Assembly (NCBI GenBank): GCA_014360155.1
Contig: JACIYB010000007.1
Location: 1-33,047, forward strand
Direction: 5' to 3'
From: Syntrophomonadaceae bacterium
GTDB taxonomy: Bacteria > Bacillota > Syntrophomonadia > Syntrophomonadales > Syntrophomonadaceae
DNA: 33,047 bases
In this document: piece after piece, positions 18,812 to 28,210 of the stretch
How the letters are laid out: each line of letters opens with the position of its first letter
Position numbering within the stretch: the stretch's first letter is position 1
Made by a program: the position numbers and the translations under genes
The notes under the pieces: model-generated
The model's input: only the letters and a program-made list of their open reading frames with translations
Database searches by the model: none
Told to the model about the DNA's origin: nothing

Positions 18812-19442
18812 TGCCAGCGGTGCTCAACAAGCTGCTCGCGAGGGTATGCTGGTTATGATAGTAGATGTGATTGACATGTCCACCACTTTAGAAAGCGTGC
18901 TTGATGCCGGTGCCTGTGCTGTGTTAGGATGCAGTCCGGATTTCACAACGGCGCCGGTAGCTGTTGATCCTGAGCTCATAGGCAGAGAAGCCGGCCGGTT
19001 GTCTCGAGAAAGCGGGGCAGGGATAATTTTGATTTCTGAGCCCCGTGTGGGCAGTGATAATGAGCGTTTATCCCGTTGCCGGCGGGTTATAAGGGGGATA
19101 GAGATGGAAAAGGGCGTTGTAGAAACTGTATTGCCGAACATTGGAGCAGAAATCCCCAAGATGGCCGATATGAAGAACCGGGTAGTAGTTGCAGTTACGG
19201 ATACGGGCGGTGTTGCTTATGATGCAGCATTTACAGAAAGCAGGCGGGTAATAACCGGCACCGTAGCAAGAACATTCAGCCAGAAAGGTTTGGAGCCGGC
19301 TCTAACAGCGGTTCGCAGGGCTAGAAAAACAATTAGAGAAGATGATACCGGAATAGCTGTTGTAGCTGCAAGCCGCAACTCCCTGGAGGATGTACTGGCG
19401 GCCCAGTTTATATATAATCTTATGATAAGGGAAGATTTATAA
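18777..19442 (+). CDS. ComB-like (2-phosphosulfolactate phosphatase-related) protein, divergent
   Basis: SD AGGAGGTGGAGGG; VIVDVIDMSTTLESVLDAGACAVLG resembles the ComB N-terminal motif. Overlaps the upstream stop. Confidence 0.5.
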   Translation: MGKSKRIIVTSDASGAQQAAREGMLVMIVDVIDMSTTLESVLDAGACAVLGCSPDFTTAPVAVDPELIGREAGRLSRESGAGIILISEPRVGSDNERLSRCRRVIRGIEMEKGVVETVLPNIGAEIPKMADMKNRVVVAVTDTGGVAYDAAFTESRRVITGTVARTFSQKGLEPALTAVRRARKTIREDDTGIAVVAASRNSLEDVLAAQFIYNLMIREDL

Positions 19443-19479
19443 ATATTGTCCAAGCAGGAAGAGGATAAATGAAAATTTG

Positions 19480-19521
19480 AACAGAACTTGAAAATTTCAT
19501 TTCAAGTTCTGTTTCTTTTTT
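19480..19521 (+). terminator. Rho-independent terminator
   Basis: ACAGAACTTGAAA / TTTCAAGTTCTGT 13-bp stem followed by TTCTTTTTT. Confidence 0.9.
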
Positions 19522-19709
19522 GCATAAAGTTGACTGGCAAAAAATATTATTTTTAAAAAGATAAACCATAGCTTATAGAATATACTTGCATACTGTCTCA
19601 GGTATCCTTACCTTAAGCCTTCATCCCTGAGAAGTTGTTTTTATCCAGGGCTGGTAATGAAATAAAACAACTGCAGTAATAACCCGGGTTTTTAAAAGGA
19701 GATATCCTA

Positions 19710-20321
19710 ATGAATATTAAACTGCGAATTAAACAGCACATAATGGAAAACAGCTGGCAGTATATTTTAGTGGTAGCTATATTGTTTATCGGTTTAGTTG
19801 TGGGTAATTATAAGGCCCTGAGACTGGAAGGGGAAGTGAAAAGCCATCTTTTAACAATGATCGACAGTTATCTGCAAGGAGGAATTAGCGATGGCCTGGA
19901 CAGTAAGAACATTTTTTTGAAGGCCTTTTACAGCCAGGCCAAGACCGTTGTGACTATATGGTTTTTGGGACTAACTGTAATCGGCCTGCCTCTTATACTG
20001 GGAGTAATTTTTTTGCGGGGATTTTCTGTTGGCTTTACGGTTGGTTTTTTATGTCAACAGAAAGCTAGTGCAGGGATTCTAATAAGCATCTTATCTATTC
20101 TGCCGCAAAATTTAGTTTACATACCCTTTTTAATTTTAGCTGCCGTTCTAGCCCTAAATTTTTCGCTATATATTGTAAAAGGGAAAAACAGCCATATGCT
20201 GCCCTTGGGCCAAGGTTTGATTACCTACAGCCTGTTGATGTTGATTTGTCTGTTAATTTTTTCAGGGGGGGCTTTGATAGAGGCTTACTTATCTCCTTGG
20301 TTTTTGAGTCTGGCTCTGTAA
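19710..20321 (+). CDS. spoIIM: Stage II sporulation protein M
   Basis: Polytopic; FLGLTVIGLPLILGVIFLRGFSVGFTVGFL. Position upstream of xerD-deoB-dacF-spoIIA. Confidence 0.9.
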   Translation: MNIKLRIKQHIMENSWQYILVVAILFIGLVVGNYKALRLEGEVKSHLLTMIDSYLQGGISDGLDSKNIFLKAFYSQAKTVVTIWFLGLTVIGLPLILGVIFLRGFSVGFTVGFLCQQKASAGILISILSILPQNLVYIPFLILAAVLALNFSLYIVKGKNSHMLPLGQGLITYSLLMLICLLIFSGGALIEAYLSPWFLSLAL

Positions 20322-20364
20322 TTCTGTTTCTGGGGTATATTGTGTTTAAGGGGGGTTAATTAGG

Positions 20365-20625
20365 ATGCTTATAATTGTAAGCAACTGGAAGAAAAAGGCT
20401 TTAAAGTTGTTAGTCGTTGCAGTGCTGTTAATGGCTTTTGTTGCGACTGTTCCAATTTTGGCAGGGACGATTTATAGGCAGGTGCCAGTCTTAAGCAACT
20501 GGTTCCAAGAAGAACAGCCTACAGGGAATCCTTTAAGAGTAGAGGAGAAACAGGATTCCAGTAAATTTGACCAGGTATTAGACCAATTGGTCGTAAAGCT
20601 CCAGGATTTTTACCGTGAAAACTAA
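20365..20625 (+). CDS. Small single-TM protein of unknown function (positional equivalent of B. subtilis yqzK)
   Basis: SD AAGGGGGG; one N-terminal TM helix, 86 aa. Sits between spoIIM and xerD. Confidence 0.6.
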   Translation: MLIIVSNWKKKALKLLVVAVLLMAFVATVPILAGTIYRQVPVLSNWFQEEQPTGNPLRVEEKQDSSKFDQVLDQLVVKLQDFYREN

Positions 20626-20687
20626 TAATTTAAAAGGGAAATCTTATTAAAATGTCTAAAATAATAAGAAAAAGCAGGTGGAAGGTT

Positions 20688-21578
20688 GTGGAAAAGCATA
20701 TACAAGCCTTTATGGATTACCTGAATTTTGAAAAAGGTCTATCTGCCAACACTCAGCTTGCTTATAAACGAGATTTGCTAAAATTCCGGGATTTTTTAAA
20801 AGAAAAGCAGCGGGAAAAAGCTGTCGAAGATATAAATAAATATGATATACTAGCTTTTTTATCATGGCAGTTGGACGATGGAATTGCTCCTTCAACTGCG
20901 GCCCGCCGTCTGTCAAGCATCAAAACCTTTTATCGATTTTTAATTTTGGAAGGTTACTTGGCTGTCAATCCTTCTGCTGATTTGGAAACCCCTAAAATAA
21001 GACGAAAATTGCCGTATATCTTGTCCAGAGAAGAAGTGGACAGGCTTATGGAACAGCCAAATGTTGTCCTGCCGTTGGGGATCAGAGACAGGGCAATGCT
21101 GGAATTGATGTATGGTACTGGACTCAGGGTATCGGAACTGCTCTCCCTGCAGATAGAGGATATCAATACTACTGCCGGTTTTCTTAGGTGTATGGGCAAG
21201 GGCAGAAAGGAACGTATAATACCCGTGAATCAAACTTCGCTCGATTGGGTTCAGCGATATTTGGTCAAGTCGCGCGGTGTTCTTGTAAAAAATCATTTAG
21301 AAAGGGTTCTTTTTGTAAATGCTAATGGCAGGAAAATGAGCAGACAGGGTTTTTTTAAAATATTATCATGTTATATAGAAAAATCTGGGGTGCAAAAAAA
21401 GGTTACACCCCATACTCTACGGCATTCTTTTGCTACGCATTTATTGGAAAATGGTGCTGATTTACGTATTGTTCAGGAAATACTCGGTCACGCTGATATA
21501 TCAACGACGCAGATATATACTCACCTAACTAAAGGCAGGTTAAAAGAAGTTTACCAGCAGTATCATCCTAGGGCCTAA
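20688..21578 (+). CDS. xerD: Tyrosine recombinase XerD
   Basis: LMYGTGLRVSELLSL, HTLRHSFATHLLENGADLRIVQEILGHADISTTQIYTHL. GTG 20688 with AGGTGGAAGG SD. Confidence 0.93.
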   Translation: MEKHIQAFMDYLNFEKGLSANTQLAYKRDLLKFRDFLKEKQREKAVEDINKYDILAFLSWQLDDGIAPSTAARRLSSIKTFYRFLILEGYLAVNPSADLETPKIRRKLPYILSREEVDRLMEQPNVVLPLGIRDRAMLELMYGTGLRVSELLSLQIEDINTTAGFLRCMGKGRKERIIPVNQTSLDWVQRYLVKSRGVLVKNHLERVLFVNANGRKMSRQGFFKILSCYIEKSGVQKKVTPHTLRHSFATHLLENGADLRIVQEILGHADISTTQIYTHLTKGRLKEVYQQYHPRA

Positions 21579-21614
21579 TTGGAAATTATTTTTGCATTGC
21601 AAGGAGGTAATTAT

Positions 21615-22790
21615 ATGGCAAAAAGAGCTGTATTAATTGTTCTCGATGGTGTAGGTATTGGAGAAATGGATGACAGCTATGTTTATGGAGACGAGGGAAG
21701 CAACAGCCTGCAAAATACGGCTAGAGAAGTAGGGGGACTCTGTCTGCCGAATATGCAAGGCATGGGGTTAGGAAATATAGAGGAGATAAAAGGTGTGAGC
21801 ACTGTAAAGGACCCTTGGGGAGCTTTCGGGAAAATGAAAGAAAAATCAAAGGGTAAGGACAGTACCACCGGGCATTGGGAGATGATGGGCCTGATCCTGG
21901 AACATCCTTTTCCCACATATCCGGATGGATTCCCTATTGAAGTTATAGAAGAGTTTGAAAGGCGTATCGGCAGAAAGACGCTGGGCAATGTAGTTGCCTC
22001 GGGTACAGTGATAATAAATGAATTAGGGGAAGAACATCTGAAAACCGGCTGCCCTATTGTTTATACTTCTGCTGACAGTGTATTTCAGATAGCTGCGCAT
22101 GAAGATGTTATTTCACCGGAGGAACTCTATGACATGTGCCGTATTGCCAGAAGACTCTTGACAGGAAAACATGGAGTAGGGAGGGTAATAGCCAGGCCTT
22201 TTACAGGAGGACCGGGACAGTTTACTCGTACTGCAAACCGCCATGACTTTTCCCTGGAACCCGAAAGGAATATTATGGATCTTATAAGAGAGTCGGGGCA
22301 AAAGGTTATAGGAATAGGAAAAATTGAAGATCTTTTTGCCGGAAAGGCTATAGATGAATCTTATCCTACAGAGAGCAACCGGCAAGGAGTAGAAAAACTG
22401 GTAAAAGTGATTAAAGGATCTCCTGCAGGAGGATTGATATTTATAAATCTCTTAGACTTTGACCAGTTATACGGGCACCGCAATGACGTTTACGGCTACG
22501 CCCGGGCTTTAGAGGAATTTGACCAATCATTGCCCGACATAATGAAAGCAATGCGCCCGGACGACATATTGTTTATTACTGCAGACCATGGTTGCGATCC
22601 TACTACTCCTAGTACCGATCACTCCAGGGAACATGTTCCGATTCTTGTATTCGGCAATAATGTAAGGTCAGGCGTAAATCTGGGAATTCGTGATTCCTTT
22701 GCTGATTTGGGGCAGACAATTGCCGAATACCTGGAAGTTGACGGAACTGGTCTTGCAGGCAAGAGTTTTTATCAAATGATAAGGGGCTGA
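21615..22790 (+). CDS. deoB: Phosphopentomutase
   Basis: SD AAGGAGG before the ATG at 21615; [51 protein letters not shown]. Confidence 0.97.
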   Translation: MAKRAVLIVLDGVGIGEMDDSYVYGDEGSNSLQNTAREVGGLCLPNMQGMGLGNIEEIKGVSTVKDPWGAFGKMKEKSKGKDSTTGHWEMMGLILEHPFPTYPDGFPIEVIEEFERRIGRKTLGNVVASGTVIINELGEEHLKTGCPIVYTSADSVFQIAAHEDVISPEELYDMCRIARRLLTGKHGVGRVIARPFTGGPGQFTRTANRHDFSLEPERNIMDLIRESGQKVIGIGKIEDLFAGKAIDESYPTESNRQGVEKLVKVIKGSPAGGLIFINLLDFDQLYGHRNDVYGYARALEEFDQSLPDIMKAMRPDDILFITADHGCDPTTPSTDHSREHVPILVFGNNVRSGVNLGIRDSFADLGQTIAEYLEVDGTGLAGKSFYQMIRG

Positions 22791-22794
22791 ATTT

Positions 22795-24099
22795 ATGAAC
22801 TTTCAAGATATAATCCTAAAAAAAAGAAATGGAGAGGAAATGAGTGAGGAGGAAATAAAATTTGTAGTGAGGGCTATAAGCAATGGGTCGGTACCTGATT
22901 ACCAGATATCAGCCTGGGCGATGGCAGTATATTTTCAAGGCATGAACAACAGAGAAATCCGGGATTTGACTCTGGCAATGGCTTATTCTGGAGATATTGT
23001 TGATTTGTCATTTATCGAGGGTATTAAGGTGGACAAGCACAGTACCGGCGGAGTAGGAGATAAAACTACCATGGTAGTCGTACCGCTGGTAGCTGCTGCG
23101 GATGTGCCGGTTGTTAAAATGTCTGGAAGGGGTTTGGGACATACGGGGGGCACGATAGATAAATTTGAGTCAATACCCGGTTTTAGAGTTGAAAAGGATT
23201 TTAACGAACTGGTGGAACAGGTAAATAAAATTAAAGCAGCAGTTGTATCTCAGACAGGAAGCCTGGTGCCGGCAGATAAAAAGCTCTATGCCATAAGAGA
23301 TGTAACTGCTACTGTAGACAGCATACCTTTGATCGCTTCCAGTGTTATGAGCAAGAAAATCGCTGCCGGGGCACAGGCTATAGTACTAGATGTAAAGGTG
23401 GGGAGCGGGGCATTTACCAAAAGCTGTGAAGAGGCGTTTGAACTGGCCCGTACTATGGTAGAAATAGGAAAAGGAGTAGGCAGAAAAGTAGTAGCTGTTT
23501 TGAGCGATATGAGCCAGCCTCTCGGGAAGATGGTAGGCAATGCTCTTGAAGTTAGGGAAGCTATAGATTGCTTGCATGGGAAGGGACCCTCCGATTTAGA
23601 AGAACTGTCTTTGACGCTTGCGGCCCATATGCTGTTGCTAGGGGGGAAATGCAGTTATTTTGATAGGGCATTTGAGTATGCGCGGGAACTTCTTTTATCT
23701 GGTAAAGGCTTAAACAAGTTCAGGGAGATGGTAAGTGCCCAGGGAGGAAACTTGCAGTATGAGATCGGGTCTTACGGACTTCCTGAAGCGGGTATTAAAA
23801 TGGAAGTAAGAGCTGAGCGCCGCGGTTATGTGTATCGCCTTGACGCTTATGAAGTCGGAAGAACGGCTATGTATCTTGGAGCGGGTCGTGAACGCCTGGG
23901 TGATAAGATAAATCACGCTGTGGGCATAGAATTGTGCAAGAAAATAGGAGATTTTGTGGACAGAGGTGATATCCTGGCTGTTGTTCATGCCGATAATAGA
24001 GAACGAGTGGAGACAGCTAGGGAAAGATTGCAGAGTATTTATCGGTTAGCATCTGAACCGGTAGAATCAACCCCACTGATCATTTCAACGGTAAAATAA
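22795..24099 (+). CDS. pdp: Pyrimidine-nucleoside phosphorylase
   Basis: VDKHSTGGVGDKTTMVVVPLVAA, KMSGRGLGHTGGTIDKFESIPG. Confidence 0.96.
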   Translation: MNFQDIILKKRNGEEMSEEEIKFVVRAISNGSVPDYQISAWAMAVYFQGMNNREIRDLTLAMAYSGDIVDLSFIEGIKVDKHSTGGVGDKTTMVVVPLVAAADVPVVKMSGRGLGHTGGTIDKFESIPGFRVEKDFNELVEQVNKIKAAVVSQTGSLVPADKKLYAIRDVTATVDSIPLIASSVMSKKIAAGAQAIVLDVKVGSGAFTKSCEEAFELARTMVEIGKGVGRKVVAVLSDMSQPLGKMVGNALEVREAIDCLHGKGPSDLEELSLTLAAHMLLLGGKCSYFDRAFEYARELLLSGKGLNKFREMVSAQGGNLQYEIGSYGLPEAGIKMEVRAERRGYVYRLDAYEVGRTAMYLGAGRERLGDKINHAVGIELCKKIGDFVDRGDILAVVHADNRERVETARERLQSIYRLASEPVESTPLIISTVK

Positions 24100-24430
24100 T
24101 TTTTTCTTCCGAGAGCGGTTGCCTTTCTGCTGTTCGCAGTTATCAGCGTCGTAAAGAAAATATAGAAAAATAACTAACCTCTATCTTAGCTGCACATTTA
24201 TGCTTTTATTTTCCAGCATCAGCGATGCCGGCAGCTTCGTTTTGGTTTTCTGCCGGCTCAAGAGCAGCGTCTTATTTGCTGCAGACTGTGGTGGTATAGC
24301 ACATATTGGGGAAAACTCGGGTTGAGATTAGGGAATATGGTTATTTTTATTGCCTGAATCCAGTGGAATAATGGTTTGTATAAATAAATATAATCTAACA
24401 AGTGAAGTATTTAAAGGGGGTGTTTAATTT

Positions 24431-25585
24431 ATGGATTCTGCAAAGAGCATTTTGTTCATTGTTTTAATGGTTTTTGTTATATCTATATCCCTTGTTTCTT
24501 TTCCAGAGCCGGTCAGGGCTGACACGGTAGATGTTAAAGCGGATGCTTATGTTTTAATGGATGCAGATTCGGGGAAGGTGCTCCTGGCTAAAAACCAGCA
24601 TAAGCGCTTGGCTCCCGCGAGTATGACCAAACTGATGACTCTGATACTGGCTGTTGAAGCTTTGGAGGAAGGGAAGGCGGATTTGAAAGATAAGGTCGTT
24701 GCTAGCGAAAACGCCTGGAAGATGGGGGGATCGCAGATATACCTGGAGCCCGGGGAAGAGATGACGTATGAGGATATGCTTATTGCTATAGCGGTAGGAT
24801 CAGCAAACGATGCCTGTGTAGCGGTGGCTGAACACCTGGAAGGGACTGAAGAAAATTTTGTGCATAGTATGAACCAAAAGGCGAAGATGTTGGGATTAAA
24901 AAATACCTCATTTATAAATAGCCACGGACTTAGTGCTGAGAACCACTATACGTCTGCATATGATATGGCTGTAATTTCCCGTTATGCTTTAAACTATCCC
25001 AAAATTCTTGAATATTGCTCTATAAAGGAATACAACCTCAGGCAGGGCGAGTTCAAATTGTTCAATACTAATAAATTGCTTTGGTGGTATGAGGGAGCGG
25101 ATGGGTTTAAGACCGGCTATACCAGTCAGGCTAAATTCTGCCTTACTTCTACAGCTAAAAGGGATGGGCTGCGCCTTATATGCGTTGTTATGGCCTGTCC
25201 AGAGCAGCATGATAATTTTAGAGATTCCATGCAGTTGTTCAACTATGGTTTTGCAAAATATTCTTATAAAACCTTTTATGCGAAAGGTAACGTATGCGGT
25301 GTAGCCAGAGTAGGCAAAGGTGTTGAAGATACTGTTGAGATGATTGCCGAGGAAGATGCGGGTTTAATTTCGGTAAAAGGCCAGGAAAAAAATATTAGAA
25401 TGGAAAAGCAAATAGTGTCCTATATCGATGCACCGGTAAAGGAAGGTCAAAAATTAGGAGAAATTTTGATATATAACAATGGAGATTTACAGAAAAAGGT
25501 TAATCTTGTTGCTTGTAAAAGTGTTCCCCGTTCCGGGCTGTTTAGGAGCATATTGAAAATGTTTGCCGAAATTTATCTTATATAA
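24431..25585 (+). CDS. dacF: D-alanyl-D-alanine carboxypeptidase DacF
   Basis: APASMTKLMTLILAVE (SxxK), GSANDAC (SxN-like), DGFKTGYT (KTG). Directly upstream of spoIIA. Confidence 0.93.
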   Translation: MDSAKSILFIVLMVFVISISLVSFPEPVRADTVDVKADAYVLMDADSGKVLLAKNQHKRLAPASMTKLMTLILAVEALEEGKADLKDKVVASENAWKMGGSQIYLEPGEEMTYEDMLIAIAVGSANDACVAVAEHLEGTEENFVHSMNQKAKMLGLKNTSFINSHGLSAENHYTSAYDMAVISRYALNYPKILEYCSIKEYNLRQGEFKLFNTNKLLWWYEGADGFKTGYTSQAKFCLTSTAKRDGLRLICVVMACPEQHDNFRDSMQLFNYGFAKYSYKTFYAKGNVCGVARVGKGVEDTVEMIAEEDAGLISVKGQEKNIRMEKQIVSYIDAPVKEGQKLGEILIYNNGDLQKKVNLVACKSVPRSGLFRSILKMFAEIYLI

Positions 25586-25662
25586 ATGGAATTTTGTGGA
25601 AGGTATATAGGGGTGTTTTACAGAAAACTATTGCAGTAGTCAAAGCAGGGAGGTATCTTGAA

Positions 25663-25995
25663 ATGGACGTTGAAATTAAACAGGTCAGAAATACACTCGT
25701 AGTTAGGGTTCAGGGGGAGCTCGATATGCTTATTGCAGGAAAGATGCGGAAAGAGATAGATGAAAAACTCAAGGATGATAAAATTAAAAATCTAATAGTT
25801 AATTTGGAAAAGGTTACCTTTATAGACAGTTCTGGGCTGGGGGTGCTGATTGGAAGATATAAAAAAATTGCTGCTAACGGTGGACGCATGTATATAGTTG
25901 GAGCTAAATCGCCGGTAGATAAAATATTGTTTTTTTCAGGGATAAATAAATTGGTTCCCATGTATAACAGTGAACAGGATATAATTAATATTTGA
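25663..25995 (+). CDS. spoIIAA: Anti-sigma F factor antagonist
   Basis: STAS fold; FIDSSGLGVLIGRYK phosphorylation motif; SD GGGAGG before the ATG at 25663. Confidence 0.96.
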   Translation: MDVEIKQVRNTLVVRVQGELDMLIAGKMRKEIDEKLKDDKIKNLIVNLEKVTFIDSSGLGVLIGRYKKIAANGGRMYIVGAKSPVDKILFFSGINKLVPMYNSEQDIINI

Positions 25996-26030
25996 GGGGA
26001 GGTGAGGACCAGCCCCTGGCTGGCAGTGTG
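25996..26030 (+). promoter_or_regulatory. Hairpin-spanned ribosome binding site of spoIIAB
   Basis: SD GGGGAGGTGAGG (25996-26007), hairpin CCAGCC-CCT-GGCTGG (26009-26023), 7-nt linker, ATG at 26031. Confidence 0.5.
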
Positions 26031-26477
26031 ATGCATGTAAAGAATTATGTCCGTTTTGAATTCCAGAGTTTGCCAGAAAATATATCGTTTGCCAGATCTT
26101 GTGTAGCGGCATTTGCTTCCCAGATAGATTGCACGCTTGACGATATCGAGGAAATAAAACTGGTAGTTTCGGAGGCGGTATCCAATAGTATTATACACGG
26201 CTATGGGAATAAGCCTTCAGGTAAGATTGTGATAACGGTATCCATTTTGGATAAAAAAACGTTGGAAATAATTGTTGAAGATTACGGGAAGGGAATCGAA
26301 AATTTAGAAGAGGCTCTTAAACCTACTTATTCCAGTGATCCTTCTCGGATGGGACTGGGTTTTACCTTTATGAAGTCCTTTATGGATGAGATGGAAGTTA
26401 CGAGCAATCCTGGTGAAGGGACAAGCGTTCGCTTGAAAAGAAGCTTTCTTGCTAAGGACAAAGAGGCCTACGCCTAA
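26031..26477 (+). CDS. spoIIAB: Anti-sigma F factor / serine kinase
   Basis: GHKL-kinase motifs EAVSNSIIHGYGN, VEDYGKGIENLEEAL, RMGLGFTFMKSFMDE. Family N-terminus fits the ATG at 26031. Confidence 0.96.
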   Translation: MHVKNYVRFEFQSLPENISFARSCVAAFASQIDCTLDDIEEIKLVVSEAVSNSIIHGYGNKPSGKIVITVSILDKKTLEIIVEDYGKGIENLEEALKPTYSSDPSRMGLGFTFMKSFMDEMEVTSNPGEGTSVRLKRSFLAKDKEAYA

Positions 26478-26491
26478 AAAGGGGGGGGATT

Positions 26492-27229
26492 ATGTCCTCG
26501 ATAAGCGGCTCTTACGAGGAAAATGGCAACCTCCTGCTTAAAGCACAGGCGGGCGATGCTGAAGCTAAGAAAAAAGTTTACGAGGCCAATATAGGGTTAA
26601 TATATATGGTCCTGGAGCGATTCAAGAATTCATCTTACGATTACGAGGACCTTTTTCAGGTTGGTTCTATAGGGTTGTTAAAAGCTATTGACAAGTTTGA
26701 TTTCAAGTTTAATGTACGCTTTTCAACTTATGCGGTTCCGATGATACTGGGAGAGATCAAAAAGTTTCTGCGAGATGATGGGGCAATCAAAGTTCAGCGC
26801 AGTTTTAAAGAGATATACGGTAAGGTTCGCTGGGCCCAGGACAAGCTGCGTGGAGATTTGGGAAGAGAGCCGGGTATAAATGAGATAGCGGAATTGTTGA
26901 GAATAGAAAAAGAGGACATAATCTTGGCCGTAGAGGCCTGTAGAGCTCCCGTTTATATCCATGATTCAATACCGGGCGAAGACAAGGAACAGCAGCAATT
27001 GCTCATTGACAAATTGGCTAACGATGACACCAATGTAACGATGCTGGAGAAGATAGCCCTTAGGGAAGCGTTGCAGAAATTGGGTTCCCGCGAGAGGGAG
27101 GTAATACTCAGGCGTTTTTTTAAGGATGAAACCCAGGCGGCTATTGCTGAGGATATTGGGATTTCCCAGGTGCAGGTATCTCGAATAGAAAAAAGGGCGA
27201 TTAATAAACTTAAAGATTATTTAAAATAA
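26492..27229 (+). CDS. sigF: RNA polymerase sigma factor SigF
   Basis: YDYEDLFQVGSIGLLKAIDKFDF, FSTYAVPMILGEIKKFLRDDG; region 4 REREVILRRFFKDETQAAIAEDIGISQVQVSRIEK. Confidence 0.97.
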   Translation: MSSISGSYEENGNLLLKAQAGDAEAKKKVYEANIGLIYMVLERFKNSSYDYEDLFQVGSIGLLKAIDKFDFKFNVRFSTYAVPMILGEIKKFLRDDGAIKVQRSFKEIYGKVRWAQDKLRGDLGREPGINEIAELLRIEKEDIILAVEACRAPVYIHDSIPGEDKEQQQLLIDKLANDDTNVTMLEKIALREALQKLGSREREVILRRFFKDETQAAIAEDIGISQVQVSRIEKRAINKLKDYLK

Positions 27230-27393
27230 TTGCAACTATGAAGTTGGTTTATATACCCCTCTTTGAATCACTCAAAAGTACCGAGATAGCAAAAATTGCA
27301 GTTTGTAGAAGGTGATGATTCTATAAGTAATGTTGCATAAAAGTTCTCTGCAAAAGCAACAATAATAGAAAATAGAATAAAGGGGGGTATATT

Positions 27394-27588
27394 GTGCAGG
27401 TAAAGGTAGCCGAATTTGTAGGTGAGTCGGAAAAAAACTGGCAGAATGCTGTGGAAAATGCTGTTTCCGAGGCCTCCAGGAGTTTGAATAATATAACCGG
27501 AGTGGAGGTCTATAATTTAACCGCTGACTGCCAGGACAACAAGATAGTTGAGTATAAAGCGAACATAAAAATAGCCTATGTGGAATAG
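27394..27588 (+). CDS. Dodecin-like small protein
   Basis: 64 aa; KNWQNAVENAVSEASRSLNNITGVEVYNLTADCQDNKIVEYKANIKIAYVE fits the dodecin fold pattern. SD GGGGGG. Confidence 0.8.
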   Translation: MQVKVAEFVGESEKNWQNAVENAVSEASRSLNNITGVEVYNLTADCQDNKIVEYKANIKIAYVE

Positions 27589-27624
27589 GACTAAAGAACC
27601 GAAATTTTACTGACAGGAAGAGAG

Positions 27625-27661
27625 AAAAGAGGCGTTTCCTTTGGGAATAGCCTCTTTTTTC
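27625..27661 (+). terminator. Rho-independent terminator after the dodecin gene
   Basis: AAAAGAGGC / GCCTCTTTT stem with T-run. Confidence 0.88.
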
Positions 27662-27674
27662 GTTATGCAGTTTG

Positions 27675-27704
27675 GAATAATTATCTTCATGAAGGCCAAT
27701 AATA
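27675..27704 (+). promoter_or_regulatory. Candidate SigG-like promoter of the spoVA operon
   Basis: GAATA - 18 nt - AATAATA (one mismatch to CATWMTA). The leader would be very short (about 15 nt), so this is tentative. Confidence 0.35.
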
Positions 27705-27725
27705 TGCTAATGAGGGGTGAAATAT

Positions 27726-28193
27726 ATGGGAATGCCAAATCCAGATAAGTTAAAAAAAGTGGAAGCAGAGGAATATGATACTCTGGTTCAACAGCTAAAA
27801 CCTAAACCTGCGATTTTCAAAAACTGTGTATGGGCGTTTACAGTAGGCGGGCTTATCTGTGTTATTGCTCAACTTATAACCAATTATTTGCTTGTCAGCG
27901 GAATGAGCGGAACAGATGCGTCTGCTTTTACTTCAGTGATTATGATTTTCTTGGCCGCTTTTTTTACAGGAATAGGGATATACGATGAACTTGGGAAGAG
28001 GGCAGGCGCAGGCTCCATTGTTCCTATAACAGGATTTGCTAATGCCATAGTAGCTTCAGCTATGGAATTTAAGAGAGAAGGTTATATTTTTGGGGTAGGA
28101 GCCAGGATCTTTACTGTAGCCGGGCCTACGCTGGTTTTTGGTTTTGCAGTATCTGTTCTTATCGGCCTGATTAAAGTATTTATAACATCATAA
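27726..28193 (+). CDS. spoVAC: Stage V sporulation protein AC
   Basis: SD GAGGGGTGA; WAFTVGGLICVIAQLITNYL, GAGSIVPITGFANAIVASAMEFKREGYIFGVGARIFTVAGPTLVFG. Confidence 0.96.
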   Translation: MGMPNPDKLKKVEAEEYDTLVQQLKPKPAIFKNCVWAFTVGGLICVIAQLITNYLLVSGMSGTDASAFTSVIMIFLAAFFTGIGIYDELGKRAGAGSIVPITGFANAIVASAMEFKREGYIFGVGARIFTVAGPTLVFGFAVSVLIGLIKVFITS

Positions 28194-28210
28194 GGTATAG
28201 AAAAAACATT

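Noticed and set aside
20688-21578. Possibility that the tyrosine recombinase marks an integrated element or integron
   Set aside because: Its sequence and spoIIM-xerD-deoB context fit housekeeping XerD; no att-like direct repeats or phage genes were seen.
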